A DNA stretch of 64,000 bases. Source: Rhizohabitans arisaemae. Its GTDB lineage: Bacteria; Actinomycetota; Actinomycetes; Streptosporangiales; Streptosporangiaceae. The position numbers were made by a program, and so were the translations under genes. Positions 1 to 7,393 of this stretch are shown piece by piece. Each line of letters begins with the position of its first letter. Position 1 is the stretch's first letter. Under the pieces are notes generated by a model. That model saw nothing but the letters and a program-made list of their open reading frames with translations, did not search any database and was not told where the DNA came from. The stretch covers positions 434,001 through 498,000 of the forward strand of contig NZ_BLRH01000009.1 in NCBI RefSeq assembly GCF_025996515.1, written 5' to 3'.

Positions 1-1760
1 AACGCGGTCCAAAGATCATCGGAGCGATCCTCTCCGTCGTCAGCCTCGCCGTCGCGACCGGGATCATCGTGTACGCGAACAACCGCGCGGCGGCCTGCGC
101 CAGGGAGGGCACCCGGCTCACCCTGCTCACCTCCCCGGAGAAGGCCGGGCCGATGCGGCGGTTCGCGGAGGAGTTCGGCGCGCGTGAGTGTGTGCGGATC
201 CAGGTGGCGGTGAAGAACTCGGGCGAGGCGATGAGCGCGCTGGCCCGGGGCTGGAACGAGACCGCCGACGGCTCCCCCCGGCCGGACATCTGGTCCCCCG
301 CGAGCTCCGGCTGGGTCAACCTGCTCCGCCACCGCCTGGGGGGCGAGGGGGACGTCATCCCGGAGGAGAACCCCTCGATCGCGAACTCCCCGCTGGTCAT
401 CGCGATGCCCAAGCCGATGGCGGAGGTGCTGGGCTGGCCGGAGAAGAAGATCGGCTGGAGCGACGTGCTCAAGCTCGCCCAGGACCCGCTGGGCTGGGGC
501 CGCCACGGCCACGCCGAGTGGGGGAAGTTCCGGCTCGGCAAGACGAATCCCAACTTTTCCACGTCCGGACTGAACGCCACGATCGGCGCGTACTTCGCGG
601 CGACCCAGCGATCGCACGACCTGGCCAAGGAGGATCTGGACGACCCGCGGACGCAGTCGTTCGTCCGCGGGGTGGAGAGCTCGATCGTGCACTACGGCGA
701 CACCACCCTGACCTTCCTGTCCGCCCTGCTCAGAGCCGACGCGGAGGGCCGCGGGCCAAGCTACGTCTCGGCCGTCACCGTGGAGGAGCTCTCCGTCTGG
801 CACTACAACCAGGGCAACCCCACCGGGGACCCCGAACAGGCCGGTCGGCTCCCCAAACCGAAGACCCCCCTGGTGGCGATCTACCCCAAGGAGGGCACAC
901 TCGTCTCCGACCACCCGTTCGTCTCCTTCACCTGGGCCGACGCCACCCGGCGGAAGGTGGCCGCGAAGTTCCTCACCTTCCTGCGGGGCGAGAGCGCCCA
1001 GCGGGAGTTCGGGCGGAACGCCCTTCGGGACCACCGCAACCGGCCGACCGAGCTCATCACCCGGGAGAACGGCCTGCTGCCGGACGAGCCGGCCCAGACC
1101 CTCGCCGCGCCGGACCCCGCCGTCCTGGACACCGCCCTGCGCAACTGGGAGAAGCTCCGCAAACGGGCCAACGTCCTGGTGGTCCTGGACGTGTCGGGCT
1201 CGATGAACCAGGGCATCCCCCGTACCCGCAAAACCAAGCTGGCGTTCGCCAAGGAGTCCCTGGACGAGGTGTTCAGCCGGTTCATCGACGCCGACCGGGT
1301 CGGATTCTGGGTGTTCTCCACCAACCAGCGCGGCTCCGTCGACTGGCGGCAGATCACCTCGATCGGCCCCATGTCCGCGCGAACCGGGGAGCGAACCCGG
1401 CGGGACACGCTGAAACAGCGGCTCAAGGCGTTGTCGGCCCGGGGTGGCACCGGGCTCTACGACACCACGGCCGCCGCCCACGCCTACCTCGGGGAGAACC
1501 TCCGCGAGGACGCGATCAACTCCGTGGTGCTGCTGACCGACGGCCGGAACGAGGACGCCGCGGGCATCGACGTCGGCGCCCTGCTCAAACGGCTGCGCGG
1601 CGGTGAGAAGGAGGTGCGGATCTTTTCGATCGCCTACGGCCGGGACGCCGACCTGGACGTGCTCCGGCGGATCTCCGAGGCGACCGACGCCAAGGCCTAC
1701 GACTCCGGCGACGCGAGCAGCCTCACCAAGGTCCTCACCGCCGTCACCTCGAACTTCTGA
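1..1760 (+). CDS. Solute-binding / von Willebrand factor A domain protein, 5'-truncated
   Basis: The reading frame is open from base 3 at the window edge, so the true start lies upstream. The first codons encode a hydrophobic stretch (ILSVVSLAVATGIIVYA) that looks like a signal or anchor segment, so the GTG at 69 is probably internal. About 330 residues resembling an extracellular solute-binding fold follow. A C-terminal VWA domain begins near base 1170 with the MIDAS motif DVSGSMN and a later TDG turn. The architecture is known in actinobacteria as an extracytoplasmic binding protein fused to a metal-dependent adhesion domain; ligand and partner are unknown. The gene ends 6 bp from the convergent neighbour. 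Confidence 0.85.
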   Translation, partial: RGPKIIGAILSVVSLAVATGIIVYANNRAAACAREGTRLTLLTSPEKAGPMRRFAEEFGARECVRIQVAVKNSGEAMSALARGWNETADGSPRPDIWSPASSGWVNLLRHRLGGEGDVIPEENPSIANSPLVIAMPKPMAEVLGWPEKKIGWSDVLKLAQDPLGWGRHGHAEWGKFRLGKTNPNFSTSGLNATIGAYFAATQRSHDLAKEDLDDPRTQSFVRGVESSIVHYGDTTLTFLSALLRADAEGRGPSYVSAVTVEELSVWHYNQGNPTGDPEQAGRLPKPKTPLVAIYPKEGTLVSDHPFVSFTWADATRRKVAAKFLTFLRGESAQREFGRNALRDHRNRPTELITRENGLLPDEPAQTLAAPDPAVLDTALRNWEKLRKRANVLVVLDVSGSMNQGIPRTRKTKLAFAKESLDEVFSRFIDADRVGFWVFSTNQRGSVDWRQITSIGPMSARTGERTRRDTLKQRLKALSARGGTGLYDTTAAAHAYLGENLREDAINSVVLLTDGRNEDAAGIDVGALLKRLRGGEKEVRIFSIAYGRDADLDVLRRISEATDAKAYDSGDASSLTKVLTAVTSNF

Positions 1761-1766
1761 CCCGGG

Positions 1767-2519
1767 TCAGGCGAAGCAGCGGACCGCGGCCTTGATCTTG
1801 ACGTCCAAGGGATAGTCCTCGGGAAGCCGGCCCGCGGTGGCCTCAACGAAGGCCAGGGTGGACAGCTGGGCGCTCTGGCAGTGCGCCCGGACCCAGGTCT
1901 GCCCTTCGGTGATCTCCACCTGGGCGTCGGATTCCCGTTCGGCGAGGACGAACAGGGCGAGCTTCGCCCGCCACATGGTCCGGTCCGCCGCCTCCTCCTC
2001 CGATATCGGAACCCCGATGTCGTCCGCGTGGATGGCGTACTCGGAGGCGTAGTGAAACGTCTGCAGACCCACCGGGTACGGACCCGCGGAGGTCTGCACG
2101 ATCCCGTCCGCGCCAAGCTCACGCATGCGGCGGCGGGTCTCACCGTTCATGGTCCGCCACTCGTCCAGCACCTCCGCCACCGGCAGTCCCCGCATCCGCC
2201 GTACACACCACTCGTTGAACTCCTGCAGGTCCTCACCCACCCCCTCCCGCTGGAGCATGGCGATGAAGCCTTCGAGGTCGTCGTCGAGGACGGCGTGGTT
2301 GTAGATCTCCTCACCGGCCAGGTGGGCGAGGACGTCCCGGACCGACCAGTCCGTGCATCGCGACGGACTGTCCCAGGCCGCCTCGTTCAGCGTGCCGAGG
2401 AACCGGTCGATCCGCGCCGCCTCCGCGTCGTGAATGTCAAACGGGTCCAGTCCTTTAAGCGGGTCGTTGATATCGACAGCCATACTCCTCGCGCTACCCG
2501 CTGGAGCCACTAACCACAC
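1767..2519 (-). CDS. Maleylpyruvate isomerase family, mycothiol-dependent DinB-type protein
   Basis: A 250-residue protein with the N-terminal DinB/MDMPI four-helix pattern (CTDWSVRDVLAHLAG near residue 57) and the later segment HYASEYAIHADDIG. Members of the family are cytoplasmic, bind a divalent metal through histidines and use mycothiol as cofactor in thiol transfer or isomerisation. The substrate here cannot be told. The GTG start at 2519 is preferred because AGGTGGG lies 6 nt upstream; an internal ATG at 2483 has a ribosome-binding site that is too close. The gene is monocistronic and converges on the VWA gene. Confidence 0.8.
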   Translation of the reverse strand: MWLVAPAGSARSMAVDINDPLKGLDPFDIHDAEAARIDRFLGTLNEAAWDSPSRCTDWSVRDVLAHLAGEEIYNHAVLDDDLEGFIAMLQREGVGEDLQEFNEWCVRRMRGLPVAEVLDEWRTMNGETRRRMRELGADGIVQTSAGPYPVGLQTFHYASEYAIHADDIGVPISEEEAADRTMWRAKLALFVLAERESDAQVEITEGQTWVRAHCQSAQLSTLAFVEATAGRLPEDYPLDVKIKAAVRCFA

Positions 2520-2705
2520 AAATCACCCACCTATTGCGAAATCACCCATGGATCTGCGGATTTCACCGGCAATCCCCCATCCCTTTCCCCGGGCCACGAC
2601 ATAGCGGACGATACGGCCGTCCCGGTGGGCCCTGTCCGAGCGGCCTGAAGGCCGTACCGGCGCGCGCGCTCCTCACCGGGGACGGCCGAACGCGGCGGGC
2701 CTCGG

Positions 2706-4622
2706 TCAGGGGGACGGGGTGACGGTGCCCGAGGTGAGGGCGTCGTGGGCGAGGCGGACCAGGTCCGCCCCGGCGCGGGCGGCCTGGGTGAGGCGGTCGG
2801 CGAACTCGGCGAGACGCAGGAACTCGGCCCCGTACCGCCGCTGCTCGGCGAGCGGCAACCGGGGGATGAGCGCCCGGCGCGGGTCGAACCGGAGGCCGGC
2901 GCCGGAGCCCTTCACCGCCTGACGGGTGTTGACCTCGCTGCGGAGGAACCCGGCGACGAAGTGCGGGTCGAACAGCCCCGGGTCGCAGCGGAGCAGATGC
3001 CGGTCGTACGGCATGCGGCCGAGCCGGTGGCGGCGCGGTTCGCCGACGACGACCGGGAGCTCCTCGGAGTGGAGCGCGGGGACGAGGATGTCCCCCCGCC
3101 GGAGGACGACCTGGCCCCGCGCCAGCTCCCGGCCCGGGATGAGGACGACCGCCTCGGCCCGGATCAGCTCGGCGATCGACACCATGGGCCAGTCGGCCGG
3201 CGCCGCGGCCCGGTTCAGCGTCGGCGGCGTCCGCCGGGCGAGCCGGGTCAGCGTCGGGACCAGGCCACGCTCGGCGGCCTCGTAGGCGCCCGCCAGGTCC
3301 GGCCCGCCGCGGTGCACGTGGCGGGAGGGGGTGAGGTCGACGTCGTCGTCGAGCAGGTCGACGACGGGGATCTCGGCCGTGACGCCGGGCTCGTTGCGCA
3401 GCCGGTGCCACCAGTCCTCGTCGAGTTCCCGGAGCCGGGCCCGGTCGAAGCGGGACCCGTCGACCATCCGCACACCGCCGGGCACCCGCGTCTGGCCGCC
3501 GGAGTCCGGTCGGCCGAGGATCCACAGGTGCAGGCCGAGCCCGTGCGCCCCGAGACCCGGGGGGAGCGCGACGATCTCCCGTAGCGCGCCGCGCCGGAGT
3601 ATCTCGGCGCGGATCCGCCGTCCGGAGCGGCGGGAGGCGACCGCCACCGGCATGACCACGATCGCCGTGCCGCCGGGCCGCAGGTGCGCGTAGCAGTGCT
3701 GGAGCCAGGCGAGCTCGGGCTCGGTGCGGGACGGCAGGCCGAACTCCCAGCGGGAGTCGTAGGCGAGTTCGGCGAAACCCCAGTCCCGGTGGCCGGTCGG
3801 CGGGTCGCAGACGACCACCTGCGCGGTGGTCTCGGCGAACCGGTCGTCGCGGAGCGAGTCCCCCTGCCGGACGGTCTCCCCGCCCACGCCACACCAGACC
3901 ACCCGGAACCATGCGATACGGGCGAAAGCCGGGTCGAGCTCCTGCCCGGCCTCGGCGGACCCGAGGCCCCGCTTGTTGCCGACCACGCCGAGGAGGGTGC
4001 CGGTCCCGCAGGCCGGGTCGAGGATCGGACCGTCGATCACCGGGGGGACCATGGAGGCGACGAGGATGGCGAGCTCCAGCGAGGTCGTCCCCGCGGTCCG
4101 GCCGTGCGCGCCGACGAAACGGTCGTGGAGGTCGTCGAAGAGCCGTTCCGAGCCGAACTCCTCGGCGAGGCGGGCCACGGAGCGCCACACCGGGATCCGC
4201 TCGACGGAAAGCCCGTCGGCAAAGGGTACGCCGCCGGGGATCCGGTGGGTCGCCGTGTACGCGGCGAGCGCGTCGGGGAGCTCCTCGCAGAGCCGGTCGT
4301 CGGGGAGCGCGGCGAGCTCGTCCCAGATTCGCATGTCGACGAGACACAGCAGGACGGCGACGTCGGCGAGGGTTTCCACAAGACGGCGGTCCTCGGCGCG
4401 GAGTTCCTGCCAGAGGAGGTCCACCGTCGGGATGAACCGGACCTTTCCCTTGGCCTTCAGCCACTCCTCGACCGCCGTCAACGCGTAAAGCGGCCGGGAC
4501 GGGGTGCCGGCGCTCGGACTCGGGAAGTCCCGGTGCCGCCGGCGCCAGTTGCTGACGGCGGCCCGCTCCACCCGGGCGAGCCGGGCGATCTCCGCGGCAG
4601 AGACGGTGATCCGACCTGACAC
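2706..4622 (-). CDS. Orphan N6-adenine DNA methylase-like protein with N-terminal HTH
   Basis: A 638-residue protein. Residues 5-30 form a helix-turn-helix (VSAAEIARLARVERAAVSNW). The central domain looks like a type I HsdM: motif I is DPACGTGTL (202-210). Motif IV reads DPPT at 273-276 instead of the usual NPPF/NPPY, so the stacking aromatic is missing and catalysis is uncertain. The last ~170 residues contain segments such as RGDILVPAL that resemble an HsdS-like recognition region, suggesting fused modification and specificity. No restriction subunit is nearby. Start GTG with GGAGGG 4-5 nt upstream. A perfect palindrome immediately upstream suggests autoregulation through the HTH. Confidence 0.8.
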   Translation of the reverse strand: MSGRITVSAAEIARLARVERAAVSNWRRRHRDFPSPSAGTPSRPLYALTAVEEWLKAKGKVRFIPTVDLLWQELRAEDRRLVETLADVAVLLCLVDMRIWDELAALPDDRLCEELPDALAAYTATHRIPGGVPFADGLSVERIPVWRSVARLAEEFGSERLFDDLHDRFVGAHGRTAGTTSLELAILVASMVPPVIDGPILDPACGTGTLLGVVGNKRGLGSAEAGQELDPAFARIAWFRVVWCGVGGETVRQGDSLRDDRFAETTAQVVVCDPPTGHRDWGFAELAYDSRWEFGLPSRTEPELAWLQHCYAHLRPGGTAIVVMPVAVASRRSGRRIRAEILRRGALREIVALPPGLGAHGLGLHLWILGRPDSGGQTRVPGGVRMVDGSRFDRARLRELDEDWWHRLRNEPGVTAEIPVVDLLDDDVDLTPSRHVHRGGPDLAGAYEAAERGLVPTLTRLARRTPPTLNRAAAPADWPMVSIAELIRAEAVVLIPGRELARGQVVLRRGDILVPALHSEELPVVVGEPRRHRLGRMPYDRHLLRCDPGLFDPHFVAGFLRSEVNTRQAVKGSGAGLRFDPRRALIPRLPLAEQRRYGAEFLRLAEFADRLTQAARAGADLVRLAHDALTSGTVTPSP

Positions 4623-4635
4623 GTGGCCCTCCGTT

Positions 4636-4654
4636 TTCTCGATCTTATCGAGAA
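4636..4654. promoter_or_regulatory. Perfect inverted repeat, candidate operator of the methylase gene
   Basis: TTCTCGAT-CTT-ATCGAGAA is an 8-bp perfect inverted repeat with a 3-nt spacer, only a few bases upstream of the methylase ribosome-binding site and in the divergent region shared with the ROK gene. Its position fits repression of the methylase; which protein binds it is inferred. Confidence 0.55.
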
Positions 4655-4869
4655 CCTAGCGGATGGAACGTGTTTATGTAATGTCCGATAAAAAATGATG
4701 TGTACATCGCTAACAGGCGATGACGAATCCACACAAACCGGTCGATGACCGCGAAGTCAGACCGGGATTCCCCAGAGTGAACGGAGTCGCTTTCCAACCT
4801 CAAGAATGCGTGCCACGATGAGTCTCCTGCTCCGTTCGGAAGGCACGATTGAGAGTCGGGAGCGTCCCG

Positions 4870-6054
4870 ATGCCAAACGTCCGTTACCTGTTGAAGGACC
4901 GGGAAAGCTGCAGGAGTCGGATGCTTCGTGCGCTCATGGCACGTCCCGGTCACAACAGTGACATCGCGAAGCGGAGCGGGGTCTCCCCCTCCTCGGTGTC
5001 CCAGGTGGTAGGGAAGCTGAGGGCCCAGGGGATCGTCCTGGTCAAGCGGAGCGGGCGGGAGAACCGGGTCAGGCTCGCCAAGATCCCGGGGATCGCCGTC
5101 GGCGTGGAGGTCGGCTTTGGCCACACGGTCGTGGTGGCGCGGCGGTTCCACCAGGAGTACACCGAGGCCAAATTCAAGGACCGCCTCGACATCGGTGCCG
5201 ACTCGGGACTGCCCACCTGGGTGGACTGGGTCACCGAGACGATCGTGGACCTCGCCGAGGAGTTCGCGGACGGCACCCTGGACGTCGGCACGGTCGGCCT
5301 CGGCATCCCCCGCATCGTGAACCCCGAGGACCAGCGGCTGACACCACCGCTGCTACCGCCGTGGTCGGGCGATGACAATCCGGCTCTCGCCCTGCAGGAA
5401 CGGCTGCACGAGGTGCTCCCCGACAAGCAGGCCACCTGGCCACTGCCGAAGGTACAGGTGGACAACGACGCGAACCTAGGCGCGCTCGCGGAGAGCGTCT
5501 ACAAGCACGCGGACAAGGACACCCTGCTGTACATCAAGTCCTCGACAGGGATCGGGGCCGGCATCATCATCGGTGGAAAGGTGCACCGGGGCAAAACGGG
5601 CACTGCAGGGGAGATCGGCCACATGATGGTCGATCCCGGTGGGGCATTCTGCCAGTGCGGCGGCCGGGGCTGCCTGGAGACCCTGGCCGGGGCGAACGCC
5701 ATGCTCAGGCAGGCCGCGGCGGCACTGGGCCGGAGCCCCCAAGAACTCTCGCTCACCGAGTTGATCGACAAGGCTCGGAACGGGGACGCGGTCTGCGACC
5801 GGGTGCTCCGGGAGGCGGCCACCGCGCTCGGCCAGGCGGTGGGCAACCTGTGCAACGTGCTCAGCCTCGACGCCGTCGTGATCGGCGGGACGCTGGGGAC
5901 CGCGGGTGAGCTGGTGCTCGGCCCCTGCTGGGAGGGCGTACGGAGAACGGCGATGGCCGCGGCGTGCCAGGAGGGCTTCAAACTGGACGTAAGCCGGGTG
6001 GACAACGCCGTCGCCCACGGGGCGCTGCTTCTCGGCATCGACAAGATGGCGTAA
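4870..6054 (+). CDS. ROK family transcriptional regulator / sugar kinase-like
   Basis: About 394 residues. An N-terminal winged helix (NSDIAKRSGVSPSSVSQVVGKLRAQG) is followed by a ROK fold. The zinc site is intact: GEIGHMMVDPGG, then CQCGGRGCLE. The kinase-type VDNDANLGALAE segment is present, but the first phosphate loop reads GVEVGFGHT, with Glu where kinases usually have Asp, which favours a sugar-sensing regulator over a glucokinase. ATG at 4870 is chosen because GGGAG lies 7 nt upstream; a TTG at 4849 is possible. The gene is transcribed away from the methylase; no sugar-utilisation genes adjoin it. Confidence 0.85.
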   Translation: MPNVRYLLKDRESCRSRMLRALMARPGHNSDIAKRSGVSPSSVSQVVGKLRAQGIVLVKRSGRENRVRLAKIPGIAVGVEVGFGHTVVVARRFHQEYTEAKFKDRLDIGADSGLPTWVDWVTETIVDLAEEFADGTLDVGTVGLGIPRIVNPEDQRLTPPLLPPWSGDDNPALALQERLHEVLPDKQATWPLPKVQVDNDANLGALAESVYKHADKDTLLYIKSSTGIGAGIIIGGKVHRGKTGTAGEIGHMMVDPGGAFCQCGGRGCLETLAGANAMLRQAAAALGRSPQELSLTELIDKARNGDAVCDRVLREAATALGQAVGNLCNVLSLDAVVIGGTLGTAGELVLGPCWEGVRRTAMAAACQEGFKLDVSRVDNAVAHGALLLGIDKMA

Positions 6055-6141
6055 GAGCGCTGACCGTTCGATTTCAACCGTTCGCCGCCTCCCTCGAATA
6101 CCGTAATCCGCCACGGTCACCGCGAACACCGCACAGGGGTC

Positions 6142-6518
6142 ACGTCAAGTCCGATCCGGACCCGGCATCCGATCCCGGGAATCGCCGCCTGTCTGGCCCT
6201 TGTCGTCGCCGCGGGCCTGACCCGGCTTCCGTTCCGGCCGACTTATCGCCTGGTCAGGGCGGTGTACGGCCGATGGTGCGGGACGGTGCCGACTCCGGAG
6301 CGGGCCCGCCGTCGCGGCTGCGGTGGCGTGGGCTGTGCGCGGCTACCCGGGCCGCGCGGCGTGCCTGGAGACCTCCCTCGCCGCGGTGCTCCTGGCCGCC
6401 GTCTCCCGGAGACGGCTGGACCGGTGCCTGGGGTCACGCCTGGGTGGAGGCCGACGGGAGGTCGGCCGGAGTGCCCGGTGCGACCCCGGAGCAGCCAGGC
6501 TTCCGCAGAATCCTGTAG
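6142..6518 (+). pseudogene. Lasso-peptide B2-type (transglutaminase-like) protease relic, two frameshifts
   Basis: The family pattern is spread over three frames. Frame 1 (from ~6142) gives the N-terminal helix ending LTRLPFRPTYRLVRAVYG. Frame 2 (from ~6302) gives RGYPGRAACLETSLAAVLL, with the catalytic-Cys motif. Frame 3 gives GHAWVEADGRSAGV, with the catalytic-His motif, and a C-terminus ending PGFRRIL before the stop at 6516. Functional B2 proteins carry these in one frame with about ten more residues between the Cys and His blocks, so a small deletion accompanies the second shift. No in-frame ATG, GTG or TTG is seen for the first block. No lasso cyclase, recognition protein or precursor is nearby. 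Sequencing error cannot be excluded for either shift. Confidence 0.7.
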
Positions 6519-6751
6519 TCAGAACGGTCCGCGGGCACCGCGGCCCCGTGTGTGCCCCGATGGAACAATCCACCCTCGAACTCTTCCAATCGAATAATCC
6601 GGCTCCTCGTTTTACCGGCGACTCTATTATTTGCATCGTTGTCTTTTGTGATTGACGGCGCATAATTATTCCATCACCGCTTTTCCCTAGGCGTTGATCC
6701 CCACCGCAGTTTCCGCGGCACGCTCCCGTCGTCTCAATGAAGGAGATCGTC

Positions 6752-6889
6752 ATGGGAAGGATCAACCTCAACGTCAAGCTCGGAGGCGAGTTCAGCCCAC
6801 CTCCGGCCGGCTGGATCCTGCTCCTCGTCGTCCTGCTGGCCACGGTGCTCACCGGAGGGCCGGGCGAAATATCCCTCCAATTCGCCTGA
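6752..6889 (+). CDS. Small predicted membrane protein, 45 residues
   Basis: The ATG has an excellent ribosome-binding site (AAGGAG, 6 nt upstream) and the frame runs to TGA at 6887. Residues ~19-36 (AGWILLLVVLLATVLTGG) form one predicted membrane helix between a short polar N-terminus and the tail PGEISLQFA. A strong hairpin follows 16 nt later, so this looks like a complete transcription unit. No family is recognised. It lies just downstream of the B2 relic, but the sequence does not resemble a lasso precursor, so a link is only positional. Confidence 0.5.
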   Translation: MGRINLNVKLGGEFSPPPAGWILLLVVLLATVLTGGPGEISLQFA

Positions 6890-6905
6890 GCCGCGAGCCT
6901 GAATC

Positions 6906-6948
6906 CGGTAAGACCGTTCACCTTTCTGACGGGTGAGCGGCCTTACCG
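6906..6948 (+). terminator. Hairpin terminator after the small membrane gene
   Basis: A 17-bp stem: CGGTAAGACCGTTCACC pairs with GGTGAGCGGCCTTACCG with two G:U pairs, followed by TTGTTC. Confidence 0.7.
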
Positions 6949-7310
6949 TTGTTCAACCGTAGAATTCCGCCCGCCTGGGAGGCGAAAACCCTTCAATTCA
7001 ATCAATGGGCTCGGGTACGAGAGGACGAGAACGTTCATATTTCGATGCAAGGAGACCGGAGCCCCTCTCCGCACCTCGAACGGGATCAAGCCCGTCCGGC
7101 TACGGCCGTTCCGCCCCCGGCCGTACCCCTTCGATCCACCGGTGACAATGCCGCCGACACGACCCGTGCGGAACAGGCTCCGGCCGTACCCGACGCAAGC
7201 CCGTCGGCGCGGCGCCGGAAGGCCGTTGGCCGTCGGGGCTCGCGCGATGCGGATCTTGATCGCTTACAGCGAACAGGCGCAGGGTTGGGAACAAACATGG
7301 ACTCTTTTTA
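6949..7310. other. Region without a supported gene upstream of lon
   Basis: A frame from TTG 6949 runs 120 codons but is polar and low-complexity, has no ribosome-binding site, and matches no family. It is read as the untranslated and promoter region of lon. Confidence 0.4.
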
Positions 7311-7331
7311 ATTGAGCCCATCAGACTCAAC
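7311..7331. promoter_or_regulatory. HAIR-like operator (HspR site) upstream of lon
   Basis: TTGAG (7312-7316), nine bases, then CTCAA (7326-7330). This matches the core and spacing of the HspR-associated inverted repeat (CTTGAGT-N7-ACTCAAG); the outermost bases differ. It lies 63 bp before the lon start. HspR control of lon is known in streptomycetes, so heat-shock derepression is the likely role. Confidence 0.6.
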
Positions 7332-7393
7332 TTCGGGCGCATGATCGGGCAACCCCTCGTGCGGACGACAGGCCGCTACGCAAGGAGAGAGCT

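Noticed and set aside
6949-7311. 120-codon plus frame before lon
   Set aside because: No ribosome-binding site, polar low-complexity sequence, and it runs into the HAIR-like operator.
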